64,000 nt of DNA. It comes from CALEMW01 sp964343835. GTDB lineage: Bacteria; Krumholzibacteriota; Krumholzibacteriia; LZORAL124-64-63. Both the position numbers and the translations under genes were made by a program. How positions within the stretch are numbered: the first letter of the stretch is position 1; every line of letters begins with the position of its first letter. The notes beneath the pieces are model-generated. The model had not been told where the DNA came from. It searched no databases and saw nothing but the letters and a program-made list of their open reading frames with translations. Below, one piece after another: positions 15,724 to 24,625 of this stretch. The stretch lies in contig CAYFKR010000004.1 in assembly GCA_964343835.1 (NCBI GenBank), forward strand, positions 166,394 through 230,393, given 5' to 3'.

Positions 15724-17376
15724 CTATCGATCGGCCCGGTCCGAGATGAGCTCCACGAGCTCCCGGACGGACTCCTTCATGTCGTCGGCCCGGTCGGCCA
15801 GCCCCTGGCTGGACGACGCGGACTGCTGGGACGTGGCCGCGAACTGCTGCGTGACCAGGTCGATCTCCTGCACGCCGCGGGAGATCAGGGTGATGCCGTC
15901 GGCCTGCTCCCTGGAGGCGCGGGCGATGGCCTGGACGTCGCTGGCGACGGCGTCGGACTTCAGGACGATGGCCTCGATGCTCTCATGGGCGCGCTTCACG
16001 TAATCCTCGCCCCGGTCGGCCAGCTCCACGCTGCCTGCGATGAGGTCGGCCGTGTCCTTGGCGGCCACGGCGGACCGACCGGCCAGACTGCGGACCTCCT
16101 CGGCCACCACGGCGAAGCCCTTGCCGTGCTCGCCGGCGCGGGCGGCTTCGACCGCCGCGTTCAGGGCCAGCAGGTTGGTCTGGAAGGCGATCTCCTCGAT
16201 GGTGTTGATGATGGCCGTCACCTGTTGGGAGGAGTCGCGGATCTCGCCCATGCTGCGCACCACGTCGTCCATGGAGGAGCGGGCGGCGTCCACGGCGCCG
16301 CGGACCTCGCCCATCATGCCTTCGGCGTTGCCGGCGCGTTGGGAGTTGTCGCCGGACTGGGCGGCCATCTCCTCGAGGGTGGCCGACGTCTGCTCGAGGC
16401 TGGCGGCTTGCTGCGACGCACCCGCGGCCAGCTTGTGGCTGCTGTCGGCGATGAAGCCTGAAGCCTGGGACACGTGGCCCGAGTGGTCGCCCAGGGCGCC
16501 GGTCAGACGGTTGAGGACACCCATGACCTTCCTGGTGGTGAGGAGCCCGAGCCCGACGGCCGCCAGCATGCCGAGCACGATGGAGACGACGGTGGACGAG
16601 ACGGCGGCGCCGAGGTTCGCATTGAGGCGCTCCTCCACGGGACGGACACGGTCGCTCGCGAATCGGTGGGTCAGCTCCTTGAGCTCCCCGGACAGGGCCG
16701 CGGCGCTGACGTCGAACTCGGCGCGGGCGGCCAGCAGGTCGTCCATGGCCAGGAAGACCGACAGGCCGTCCTGATGGAAAGCGGGGAACAGGTCGGCGAT
16801 CTCGGGGAAGCTGGGATGGGCCCGGATTTCCTCGACGCCCTCGTCGAAGGCCTCGCGCTCGACGGGGTCGAGGGTGATCAGGATGTCGTTGAAGGCCATC
16901 ACGCAGCCCCAGACCGTGTTGGTCAGGGCCACGTCGCCCAGCGCGTCGATCCGCTCGAGCAGGGGCTCCACGGCGGCGTCGGCCACTTCCATCCGGTCGC
17001 CGGGAACCGTATGCAGGCGGATCGGGTCGACCATGGCCGTCTCGAATCCGTCCAGCAGCGCAGCGACATGGGCCGCGTCCTCGGGATCGGCGACGGCGGC
17101 GGGGATCTCCCTGCGGAGTTCACCGGCCCGGCTCTTCAGTTCAGCGATGCGGGCTTCGGGGTCCTCATCCTGGGACGGGTGGAGGACGGTCGTGGTCATC
17201 TCCAGGACAGAGAGCTCCATCTCGTACAGGCGCTCCTCGGAGGGCAGGAGCTCGGCTGTGAACTCCCGACCGGCGCTCCGGGCCGAGTACGTCTGCCGGA
17301 TGGACACCCCGCCCAGGACGGTGAACAGTGCCGCCACCGTCAGGAAGGAGAAAAGGATTCGCTTGCTGATGCCCAT
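15724..17376 (-). CDS. Methyl-accepting chemotaxis protein
   Basis: 550 residues from ATG 17376 behind GAGGAAATC; an upstream in-frame ATG at 17415 has no ribosome site. Transmembrane helix 1 spans about residues 6-28. A helical periplasmic sensor domain runs to about residue 240, and transmembrane helix 2 is SIVLGMLAAVGLGLL. The signalling domain has the conserved hairpin tip IEEIAFQTNLLALNAAVEAA and GKGFAVVAEEVRSLAGR, where CheA and CheW bind. No CheR-docking NWETF-type pentapeptide is at the end. The ligand is unknown. No other che genes are in the window. Confidence 0.93.
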   Translation of the reverse strand: MGISKRILFSFLTVAALFTVLGGVSIRQTYSARSAGREFTAELLPSEERLYEMELSVLEMTTTVLHPSQDEDPEARIAELKSRAGELRREIPAAVADPEDAAHVAALLDGFETAMVDPIRLHTVPGDRMEVADAAVEPLLERIDALGDVALTNTVWGCVMAFNDILITLDPVEREAFDEGVEEIRAHPSFPEIADLFPAFHQDGLSVFLAMDDLLAARAEFDVSAAALSGELKELTHRFASDRVRPVEERLNANLGAAVSSTVVSIVLGMLAAVGLGLLTTRKVMGVLNRLTGALGDHSGHVSQASGFIADSSHKLAAGASQQAASLEQTSATLEEMAAQSGDNSQRAGNAEGMMGEVRGAVDAARSSMDDVVRSMGEIRDSSQQVTAIINTIEEIAFQTNLLALNAAVEAARAGEHGKGFAVVAEEVRSLAGRSAVAAKDTADLIAGSVELADRGEDYVKRAHESIEAIVLKSDAVASDVQAIARASREQADGITLISRGVQEIDLVTQQFAATSQQSASSSQGLADRADDMKESVRELVELISDRADR

Positions 17377-17688
17377 GATTTCCTCGCATTGTTCGGTCGT
17401 TTCGATTGAACCCATCCCTCATCGGGGCGGCGCATCGATGCCTTGATGAAAAAAGACAAGAACACTCCTAATATTTAACCTGCAATCAATCAGTCGGTTA
17501 CGACTGCTGTGGGCATGTTCGGCCGTGATTTGTGAGGGGTTGAGCGGTAATGCCTATGGAAATCGTGTGAATTGATCGGTGATAAAAGGGGCTGGCCCGA
17601 GCGTCCTGTGGAACGGGGCCCGAGCGCATGCTAGGTTGGGATGGGGCAAGGACGCCCTGTGAGATCACACGGAGAGGAGCCGGGAACC
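17377..17688. other. AT-richer divergent intergenic region
   Basis: About 310 bases between the divergent chemoreceptor and propeller genes, with a distinctly lower GC stretch (about 17440-17600). No gene is supported on either strand. Promoters for both neighbours presumably lie here, but no clear -35/-10 pair or flagellar-sigma site was found. Confidence 0.5.
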
Positions 17689-19827
17689 ATGATCCGAGCG
17701 GCCATCGTCATTCCGATCCTTCTTGCCGCCGTGATCGCCTCCGGCCAGACGGCAAGCGACGTCTCCCTCCTCGGCCGCTGGTCCAACGGCCCCTGCCGCG
17801 CCGTGGACGCCCGCGACGGCCTGGCCGCCGTGGCCAATGGCCGCGTGCTGGACCTGCTTTCCGTTTCCCCCGACGGCGCCGTCGCGCCCCTGGGCCGGGC
17901 GGCCCTGGACGCCGACGTGGAAGGCGTGTCCCTGGACGATACCCTGGTGGCCGCGGCCTGCGGGACCGCCGGCGTCCGGTTGATCTCCGTGTCCGACCCC
18001 TCCGCACCCCGCCTGCTGGGTTCCTGGTCCGGCGGCCATGCCGTCCATGATCTGGTGCTGGACGGCCGCTGGCTCTACGTGGCGGAAGACAGCACGGCCC
18101 TGCGGGTGCTGGACGTGATCGACGCGACGGCGCCGACGAGCGTGCACGGCCCGGCGTCCCTGGCGCGCAGGACGGCCATCGCCAAGGCCGGCGACGTGGT
18201 CTACGTGGGGGACACCGGCGGCGACCTCTTCGTCTACGACGTCTCCGATCCCCGGCATCCCGCCTTCACCGACTGGTACGGCGACTCCGGCGACGTCTTC
18301 GACATCGCCGTGGCCGGCGGCACCGCCTACCTCGCCCAGGGAGCGGTGGGCCTGGTGGCGGTGGATGTGAACGATCCCTGGAACATCTTCGACGTGGGCA
18401 CGCTGTCCATCCCCGCCGGCTGGGCCCGTGGCGTGACGATCGTCGACGGTCATGCCTGGGTGGCGGCGGCCGGGGGAGGGCTGCGGGTGGTGGACCTTGC
18501 CGACCCGACGGCCATGATCGAGGTCGGATCCCTGGCGACCGGCGGCTACGCCGGGGCGACCGCCTTCGCCGGCGGTGCGCTGCTGATGGCCGACTCCTGG
18601 CCCGGCGTCCGCGTGATCGACCCGGCCGATCCGGCGGCCCCGCTCCTGACGGCCACGGCCCTGACCCGGGCCGAGGCCTGCCGCACCGCTTCGCTGGACC
18701 CGTACGTGGCGGTGGTGGACCGGAGCGTCGGCCTGCGCATGCTGACCCTGGCCCATTCCAACGTGCCCCGCGAGGTGGGCCGCCTGGACCTGGCCCGCGC
18801 CCGCGACGTGGCCCTGATCGACGGCCTCGCCGCCGTGGCCCGCGATCAGGACGGCGTGACCCTCGTGGGCCTCGACGACCCCGCCTCACCCGTGGAACTG
18901 GCCACCATCGACACCGACGGTCTGGCCCGCGCCGCCGCCCTCGGTCGTGACCGCCTCTGGCTCGCCGACGGCGACGGCGGCCTCCGCATCTACGACCTGA
19001 CCGACCCGGGCGCCCCCGTGCAGGAGGCCCACCTGGCCGTGGGCTCGGACCTGCTGGACGTGGCGCTGGCCGGGGACCTGGTGGTGCTGCTGGATGCCAG
19101 CGACGGGCTGGTGGTGGTGGACGCCGCCGACCCCGCCCTGCCCCAGCCCGTGGGGCTGCTGGACCTGGACGGGGAGATGCACGCCGTGGCGGTGGACGAC
19201 ACCGTCGTGTGCGTGGCGGCAGGCAGCGGCGGACTGCGCGTGGTGTCCCTGGCCGAGCCCGGCGATCCCGTGGAGCTGACGTCGGTGCCCACCGGCCAGC
19301 CCGCCGTGGACGTGGCCCTGGCCTCCGGATTCGCAGCAGTGGCGGCGGGAGCGCGCGGTGTGCGCATGGTCGATATCACCGACCCGGGCGGCGCCCATGA
19401 GACGGGCTGGTACGAGACCCAGGGAGCCGCCGGCGTGTCGTGCTACTGGCGCCGTATCGTGCTCGCCGACGGCTTCGACGGCGTGGCCGTGCTGCACAAC
19501 GACCTCATCGTTCCCCTCGAGCCGCGGCCCGACGACCCGGCTCCGACCCCGATCCGGCTCCTCGCAGCCCCGGTCCCGAACCCCGCCAACCCCGGCACGA
19601 CCCTCCGCTTCTCCCTGGAGCGCGGCGGCCCGGCGACCCTCGCCGTCCACGACCTTCGCGGCCGCCTCGTACGCACCCTCCACCACGGTCCGTTGCCGGC
19701 CGGCGACCACGTCCGTACGTGGAACGGCCGCGACGCCGCCGGCCGCGACGCCGCCTCGGGCGTCTACCTGGTGCGCCTGACGACGGACGGCGCCGTGGAG
19801 CGGCGCCGTCTCGTGCTCGTCCGGTGA
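17689..19827 (+). CDS. Secreted LVIVD beta-propeller protein with FlgD-like C-terminal domain (paralogue)
   Basis: 712 residues from ATG 17689 behind GGAGAGGAG. The signal peptide ends near VIASGQTA. About a dozen repeats of roughly 40 residues follow the LVIVD scheme, with strings such as LRVLDVIDATAP, LFVYDVSDPRHP, LRVVDLADP and LRIYDLTDPGAP. The C-terminal domain starts PVPNPANPGTTLRFSL and ends ASGVYLVRLTTDG. It has the same architecture as the 10769-13270 protein. Probably exported and surface-associated; function unknown. Confidence 0.85.
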   Translation: MIRAAIVIPILLAAVIASGQTASDVSLLGRWSNGPCRAVDARDGLAAVANGRVLDLLSVSPDGAVAPLGRAALDADVEGVSLDDTLVAAACGTAGVRLISVSDPSAPRLLGSWSGGHAVHDLVLDGRWLYVAEDSTALRVLDVIDATAPTSVHGPASLARRTAIAKAGDVVYVGDTGGDLFVYDVSDPRHPAFTDWYGDSGDVFDIAVAGGTAYLAQGAVGLVAVDVNDPWNIFDVGTLSIPAGWARGVTIVDGHAWVAAAGGGLRVVDLADPTAMIEVGSLATGGYAGATAFAGGALLMADSWPGVRVIDPADPAAPLLTATALTRAEACRTASLDPYVAVVDRSVGLRMLTLAHSNVPREVGRLDLARARDVALIDGLAAVARDQDGVTLVGLDDPASPVELATIDTDGLARAAALGRDRLWLADGDGGLRIYDLTDPGAPVQEAHLAVGSDLLDVALAGDLVVLLDASDGLVVVDAADPALPQPVGLLDLDGEMHAVAVDDTVVCVAAGSGGLRVVSLAEPGDPVELTSVPTGQPAVDVALASGFAAVAAGARGVRMVDITDPGGAHETGWYETQGAAGVSCYWRRIVLADGFDGVAVLHNDLIVPLEPRPDDPAPTPIRLLAAPVPNPANPGTTLRFSLERGGPATLAVHDLRGRLVRTLHHGPLPAGDHVRTWNGRDAAGRDAASGVYLVRLTTDGAVERRRLVLVR

Positions 19828-19840
19828 TGGCGGCGACGGG

Positions 19841-20839
19841 CTAGCTCTCCCGCCAGTCCTTCTCGCCTTCGGGCCGGTTGTCCAGGATCTCCTCGATGCG
19901 TTCCAGCACGTCCGGCGTGAGTCGCTCGGCCACGTCCAGGGCCTTCATGTTCTCGTGCACCTGCTCCACGCGCGAGGCGCCGGTGATCACGGTGCTCACG
20001 TCGTCGTTGGCCAGGCACCAGGCGATGGCGAGCTGGGCCAGGGTGCAGTCGAGGTCCGCGGCCACGGGCTCGAGGCGGCGGGCGACGTCGATCTTCCGCT
20101 GCCCCTCGTCGCCCTCGATGATGGGCCGCAGCCACTGGTAGTTGGGCAGCGACAGGCGTGATCCCTCGGGCACGCCGTCGTTGTACTTGCCCGTGAGGAT
20201 GCCGCTGGCCAGGGGCGACCAGATGGTGGTGCCCAGGCCGATCTCGTCGTAGAGGGGGGCGTACTCCGACTCCACGCGGTCGCGGCAGAGCATGTTGTAC
20301 TGAGGCTGCTCCATGGTGGGCGGCGTGAGGTGCTCGCGGCGTGCGATGTCGTAGGCGCGGCGGATCTGGGCGGCGCTCCACTCGCTCGTGCCCCAGTACA
20401 GGGCCTTGCCCTGACGGATCACGTGATCCATGGCCCGCACCGTCTCCTCGATGGGAGTGTGGACGTCGGGACGGTGACAGAAGACCAGGTCCACGTAGTC
20501 GGTCTGCAGGCGCTGCAAGGCCTTGTTCGTGCCCTCGACGATGTGCTTGCGCGAGAGGCCGCGGTCGTTGGGCCCCTTGCCGCCCCAGAAGATCTTGGTG
20601 GAGATCACCAGGTCGGAACGGGACCAGCCGGCCTTGCGGAAGGCCTCGCCCATGATGACCTCGGCCTGGCCCTGGGCGTAGGCTTCGGCGTTGTCGAAGA
20701 AGTTGCAGCCGGCGTCGTAGGCGGCGGTCATGGTCTCGAGGGCGGCATCGACGTCCATCTGGTCGCCGAACGTCACCCACGCCCCGAACGAAAGGGACGA
20801 GACCTTCAGGCCGGACTTGCCGAGAAACCGATACTCCAT
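19841..20839 (-). CDS. Aldo/keto reductase (KCNAB/YghZ-like)
   Basis: 332 residues from ATG 20839; the long upstream extension is Cys/Pro/Arg-rich and rejected. It is an NADPH-dependent TIM-barrel reductase. The tetrad is present: Asp and Tyr in FFDNAEAYAQG, Lys in ISTKIFWGG and His in LVFCHRPD. WGTSEWSAAQI, PQYNMLCRDRVE and LASGILTGKYNDG place it in the subfamily related to potassium-channel beta subunits and E. coli YghZ. It lies 22 bases downstream of the efflux permease, so it may be read from the metal operon. The substrate is unknown. Confidence 0.93.
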   Translation of the reverse strand: MEYRFLGKSGLKVSSLSFGAWVTFGDQMDVDAALETMTAAYDAGCNFFDNAEAYAQGQAEVIMGEAFRKAGWSRSDLVISTKIFWGGKGPNDRGLSRKHIVEGTNKALQRLQTDYVDLVFCHRPDVHTPIEETVRAMDHVIRQGKALYWGTSEWSAAQIRRAYDIARREHLTPPTMEQPQYNMLCRDRVESEYAPLYDEIGLGTTIWSPLASGILTGKYNDGVPEGSRLSLPNYQWLRPIIEGDEGQRKIDVARRLEPVAADLDCTLAQLAIAWCLANDDVSTVITGASRVEQVHENMKALDVAERLTPDVLERIEEILDNRPEGEKDWRES

Positions 20840-20861
20840 GGGAAGCCTCCGGGGGCGGGGG

Positions 20862-21974
20862 TCAGGCGCGGCGGATCTTGGTTCTCCACAGCGCGGACAG
20901 CAACAGGAACGAGAACAGGACGGCGGCCGCCACGGCGAACGATCCGTGGCCGCCGTGGTCATGACCGGTGACGGCGTCGGACAGCGCGAGGGGCCGCCCG
21001 CCCAGCCAGGCGTCCAGCAGCAGGCCCATGACCAGGCTCACCACCACCAGACCGCCCAGGTACACGCCGAAGGCCCGCCCGCCCAGCTCCTTGCGGAGCA
21101 GCAGCAGCGAGGCCGAGTTGGTGGCCGGGCCGGCCAGCAGGAACACCAGGGCCGCGCCGGGACTCACCCCGGCCGCGATCAGTCCCGCCGCCACCGGCGT
21201 GCTGCTGGTGGCGCACACGTACATGGGCACGCCCAGGCCGAGCATCACGGCGTAGGTGATCAGCCGCGAGCCGGTGACCGAGGCGATGTCGAGCTGGGGC
21301 AGCCAGGCCGTCAGGGCGGCGCCGGCCAGCAGGCCGAGGGCCAGGGTCGGCGCGATGTCGTCGAAGAACTTCACGAAGCCGTAGCGCAGGGCACGACGCC
21401 AGAAGGGGGCGTCGTCGTTCGGCTCATCGCAACCGCACTCGGGCTCGGCGGGCTCGGACGCGTAGCAGGTGGGTGCGGCCATCTCCAGGGGAGCCGGAGC
21501 GGGGGAACAGCATCCGCCGCCGGGGGCGGCCATGGGCAGGGGTGCAGGCTTCGGCTCGGGCTTCTCGGCACGGTCCACGGCATCCACTGCCAGTCCCGTC
21601 GCCAGTCCCGTGACCAGCGACGCCACCGGTCGCGTGACCGCCATCACCGGGCCGAGCAGGGCGTAGGTCAGGCCCATGGAGACCACGTCGGTCTCCGGCA
21701 CCGTGATCAGGAACGACGACGTGGCGCCCCGGCTCGCACCGCCCCGCCGCAGCGTGAGGGCGGTGGGCAGCACGCTGCACGAGCACAGCGGCAGGGGCAG
21801 GCCGATGAGGGTGGCCAGCACCACGGACCGCGGGCCGGGTCTCTTCAACGGGTCCATCAGGCCCGGCTTCAGTTCCAGGGCCTCATGGAGCACGCCGCTC
21901 AGGGCGAACCCGCCCAGCAGCCAGGGGGCGGCTTCCACGAGGGTGCCGGTCAGGGCGGTGAGGAAGGCGGTCAC
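20862..21974 (-). CDS. SO_0444-type Cu/Zn efflux permease
   Basis: 370 residues from GTG 21974, which overlaps the stop of the ABC permease (GTGA). It is a polytopic membrane protein of the two-halved permease family. The first half contains GLPLPLCSCSVLPTALTLRR and the second GVPMYVCATSSTPVAAGLI, both with Cys in the membrane helix. A cytoplasmic loop between the halves is Cys-rich (GGGCCSP, PTCYASEP, ECGCDEP), which suggests metal sensing or transfer. A short His patch (TGHDHGGHG) lies before the last helix. The family is linked with copper/zinc export. Here it is encoded with a metal importer, which is unusual. Confidence 0.85.
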   Translation of the reverse strand: MTAFLTALTGTLVEAAPWLLGGFALSGVLHEALELKPGLMDPLKRPGPRSVVLATLIGLPLPLCSCSVLPTALTLRRGGASRGATSSFLITVPETDVVSMGLTYALLGPVMAVTRPVASLVTGLATGLAVDAVDRAEKPEPKPAPLPMAAPGGGCCSPAPAPLEMAAPTCYASEPAEPECGCDEPNDDAPFWRRALRYGFVKFFDDIAPTLALGLLAGAALTAWLPQLDIASVTGSRLITYAVMLGLGVPMYVCATSSTPVAAGLIAAGVSPGAALVFLLAGPATNSASLLLLRKELGGRAFGVYLGGLVVVSLVMGLLLDAWLGGRPLALSDAVTGHDHGGHGSFAVAAAVLFSFLLLSALWRTKIRRA

Positions 21975-22840
21975 GGGTGGGTCCTGTCGTTGCGGTGCCG
22001 ACGACGTCCGCGGGTGGCCGACACGAGGTGGGCCAGGGCGTACAGCGCGGCCGTGATCATGATGGTCGTGGCACCGGTGGGCAGGTCCGCCTCGAAGCTC
22101 ACGGCCAGGCCGGCGGTGGTGCACAGGGCGGTCAGCACCACGGCGGCGATCATGGTGTGGGAGAGCCGCCGCGTGAAGCGCCCGGCCGTGGCCGCGGGCA
22201 GGGTGACCAGCGCGATCACCATCACCACGCCCACGACCGCCACCAGGGTGACGATGGCCAGTCCGGTCAGCGCCAGCAGCAGGGTCGTGGTCAACGGCAC
22301 GTTCACGCCCCGCAGGCGGGCGAACTCCTCGTCGTAGCTCACGGCCACCAGGGGATTCCAGAGGGCGACCACCGCGGCCAGCACCACCAGGTCCACCCCG
22401 ACGAGCAGGCGCAGGTCCGACGGGTCCACCACCACGATGTTGCCGAACAGCCAGGTCATGAGGTCCGCCTGGTAGCCCGGCGTCTTGAACAGGAACAGCA
22501 CGCCGGCGGCCATGCCCACGGCCCAGAGGGCCGAGATCACCGTGTCCTCGCGCTCGCGGCCCCGGTCGCGCACCCAGCCCACGATCATCGCCGACAGCAG
22601 CGCAGCGAAGAGGGCCCCGTGCAGGGGCGAGAGCCAGGTCCAGCCGTGCACCACGCGGAGCCAGTGGGCGGCGCCGATGCCGCCGAGGACGGCGTGGGCC
22701 AGGCTGCCGGCGGCCACCGTCATGCGCCGCGTGACCACGAAGGTGCCCACCACGCCGCAGGAGACGCTGGCCAGGAGGCCGGCGGCCACCGAAAGGCGCA
22801 GGAAGGGGACCTCGGCGAGGGCGCGCATGAACTCAGTCAT
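21971..22840 (-). CDS. Metal ABC transporter permease (ZnuB/MntB type)
   Basis: 289 residues from ATG 22840. Eight to nine hydrophobic helices begin with FLRLSVAAGLLASVSCGVVG. The ABC-3 family blocks RRMTVAAGSLAHAVLGGIG, YDEEFARLRGV and GVVMVIALVTLPAATA are present. It forms the membrane channel for divalent cation uptake, most likely zinc or manganese. It overlaps the ATPase gene by 8 bases and the efflux permease by 4. Confidence 0.93.
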   Translation of the reverse strand: MTEFMRALAEVPFLRLSVAAGLLASVSCGVVGTFVVTRRMTVAAGSLAHAVLGGIGAAHWLRVVHGWTWLSPLHGALFAALLSAMIVGWVRDRGREREDTVISALWAVGMAAGVLFLFKTPGYQADLMTWLFGNIVVVDPSDLRLLVGVDLVVLAAVVALWNPLVAVSYDEEFARLRGVNVPLTTTLLLALTGLAIVTLVAVVGVVMVIALVTLPAATAGRFTRRLSHTMIAAVVLTALCTTAGLAVSFEADLPTGATTIMITAALYALAHLVSATRGRRRHRNDRTHP

Positions 22841-23615
22841 GGTGCGGTTCCCCGTGGTCGTGGGCACAGCCCTGGTCGTGGGTGTGGTCGTGGTCGTGGC
22901 GCACCAGGCGCACGTCGGCGGGGCCGTAGAAGAGCTCGCGCCAGTCGTCGGGTACGTCGGTCAGGCAGTGCTCGGCCAGGGTGCCGTTCACGCAGAACAC
23001 GCGGTTCACGGTGCGCGACACCAGGCTCGTGTCGTGGCTCACCATCAGGATGGTGCGTTCGGCGTTGAGGTCGGCGAGCAGGGCGTAGAACTCGTCCTGG
23101 ACCGAGGGGTCGAGGCCGGCGGTGGGCTCGTCCAGCACCAGCAGGTCGGGCTCGGTGGCCAGGGCGCGGGCCAGCAGCACGCGCTGGCGCTGGCCGCCGG
23201 AGAGCTCGTCGAGGCGTCGGCCGGCGACGTCGGGCAGGCCCACGGACTCGAGGCAGGCGTCGGCCACGCGACGGTCGGCGGCGCGCCAAGGACCGAACGA
23301 CGGGCCACGTCCGAGGCGGCCCATGAGCACGATCTCGCGGGCGGTCACCGGAAACAGCGGGTCGAGGCGGGTGTGCTGGGGCATGTAGCCCAGGGCGCGA
23401 CGGTTGCGGGCGGGCGGACCGCCCAGCACTTCGACGGTACCGCGGGTCGGGGAAACCAGGCCCACGATGGCCTTGGCCAGGGTGCTCTTGCCGCCGCCGT
23501 TGGGGCCGACCACGGCGGCGAAGTCGCCGCGGTGCAGCTCGAACGACACGGCTTCCAGGACGGGGGCGCCGTCGTAGGCGTGGTGCAGGTCGCGGACGCT
23601 GACGACGGTGCTCAC
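22833..23615 (-). CDS. Metal ABC transporter ATP-binding protein (ZnuC/MntA type)
   Basis: 260 residues from GTG 23615, which overlaps the binding-protein stop; an upstream ATG at 23633 is possible. Walker A is GPNGGGKSTL, the Q-loop region YMPQHTRLDPLFP, the signature LSGGQRQRVLLARAL, Walker B LLVLDEPTAGLD and the switch His in MVSHD. The last 25 residues are a His/Asp-rich tail (RHDHDHTHDQGCAHDHGE), not needed for ATPase activity, which could bind or sense the transported metal. Confidence 0.95.
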   Translation of the reverse strand: MSTVVSVRDLHHAYDGAPVLEAVSFELHRGDFAAVVGPNGGGKSTLAKAIVGLVSPTRGTVEVLGGPPARNRRALGYMPQHTRLDPLFPVTAREIVLMGRLGRGPSFGPWRAADRRVADACLESVGLPDVAGRRLDELSGGQRQRVLLARALATEPDLLVLDEPTAGLDPSVQDEFYALLADLNAERTILMVSHDTSLVSRTVNRVFCVNGTLAEHCLTDVPDDWRELFYGPADVRLVRHDHDHTHDQGCAHDHGEPHHD

Positions 23616-24481
23616 GGGGACGCCTCCCCGCAACCGCAGAGGGGCGCGATCCTGGTCACCAGTGCGGTGAAGCCCGCGGGGTAGTCGGCGAACAGCGGAT
23701 CCAGCTCCACCACCTCCAGATCCATGGCCCGGGCCGCCTTGCGGACCTGGCCGTCGGCGAAGGCCGGCTGCACGGCCAGGGCGGCGGCGCCCCGGTCACG
23801 GGCCTCGCCGAAGACCCGCAACAGGTGGGCCGGCGACGGAGCCTGCCCGGCCCGCTCCACCGGGAGCATGGTCAGGCCGTGGTCGGCCACCAGGTACCCG
23901 TAGGCGGGGTGCTGGACCAGCAGGGGGCGGGACGGCGAGGCCAGACGGTCGGTAGCCATGGCGTCCAGGCGGTCCAGCTCGGCTTGCACTTCGGCAAGGC
24001 GCTCACCGATCACCGCGGCATCGGCAGGCCGCGCGGCCGCGAGGGCCCCCGCGATCCGCTCGGCGATGACGCGGCACCGGCGAGGGCTGAGCCATACGTG
24101 GGGATCCAGCTCGCCGTGGTCGTGATCGTGATGGTGGTGATGGTCCGGCGAGGCGATCAGGTCGGCGCCCTCGGCGGCGTCCACGATCCGCGGTCCGCCG
24201 TCCCGGCGCAGGGAGGGCAGCAGGGCCCGCTCCATGGGCACGCCCACGGCCACGAAGAGGTCCACCGAGGAGAGTGCGATGACCTGACGGGGCGTCGGGT
24301 CCCAGGAGGCGGGGGAGGCGCCGGGGGGCAGGGCGGTGACGACCTCGGCGTCGGGGCCGGCGAGCTCCTGCGCGAACCACGCCAGGGGCGGCACGCTCAC
24401 GCCCACGCGCAGGGGCGCCTCGGCGGCGCGGACGGCGCAGGCGAGCAGGAGCATGGCGATGGCGCCGGCGATCCGGTTCAT
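23612..24481 (-). CDS. Zinc-type ABC transporter substrate-binding protein
   Basis: 289 residues from ATG 24481 with a signal peptide ending CAVRAAEA. This cluster A-I binding protein (ZnuA/TroA) has the opening VGVSVPPLAWFAQELAG, a His-rich loop SPDHHHHHDHDHGELDPHVWLSP typical of zinc binders, LVQHPAYGYLVADHGL and a C-terminal ELDPLFADYPAGF. It is the first gene of the four-gene operon. The poly-His loop favours zinc over manganese. No clear Zur operator was seen upstream. Confidence 0.93.
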   Translation of the reverse strand: MNRIAGAIAMLLLACAVRAAEAPLRVGVSVPPLAWFAQELAGPDAEVVTALPPGASPASWDPTPRQVIALSSVDLFVAVGVPMERALLPSLRRDGGPRIVDAAEGADLIASPDHHHHHDHDHGELDPHVWLSPRRCRVIAERIAGALAAARPADAAVIGERLAEVQAELDRLDAMATDRLASPSRPLLVQHPAYGYLVADHGLTMLPVERAGQAPSPAHLLRVFGEARDRGAAALAVQPAFADGQVRKAARAMDLEVVELDPLFADYPAGFTALVTRIAPLCGCGEASP

Positions 24482-24625
24482 GGGGCCTCCCTCGGGTCGC
24501 ACGCATGATAAGCGGCCCCGTCGGCCCCTGCAACCACCGCTGCCGGTGCCCGTAGAGCTTGCTGGCCGGATCTGCTACATTCCCGTCTTCCCCCATACCC
24601 ATCCACGCGGAAAGCGAGGCCGAAC

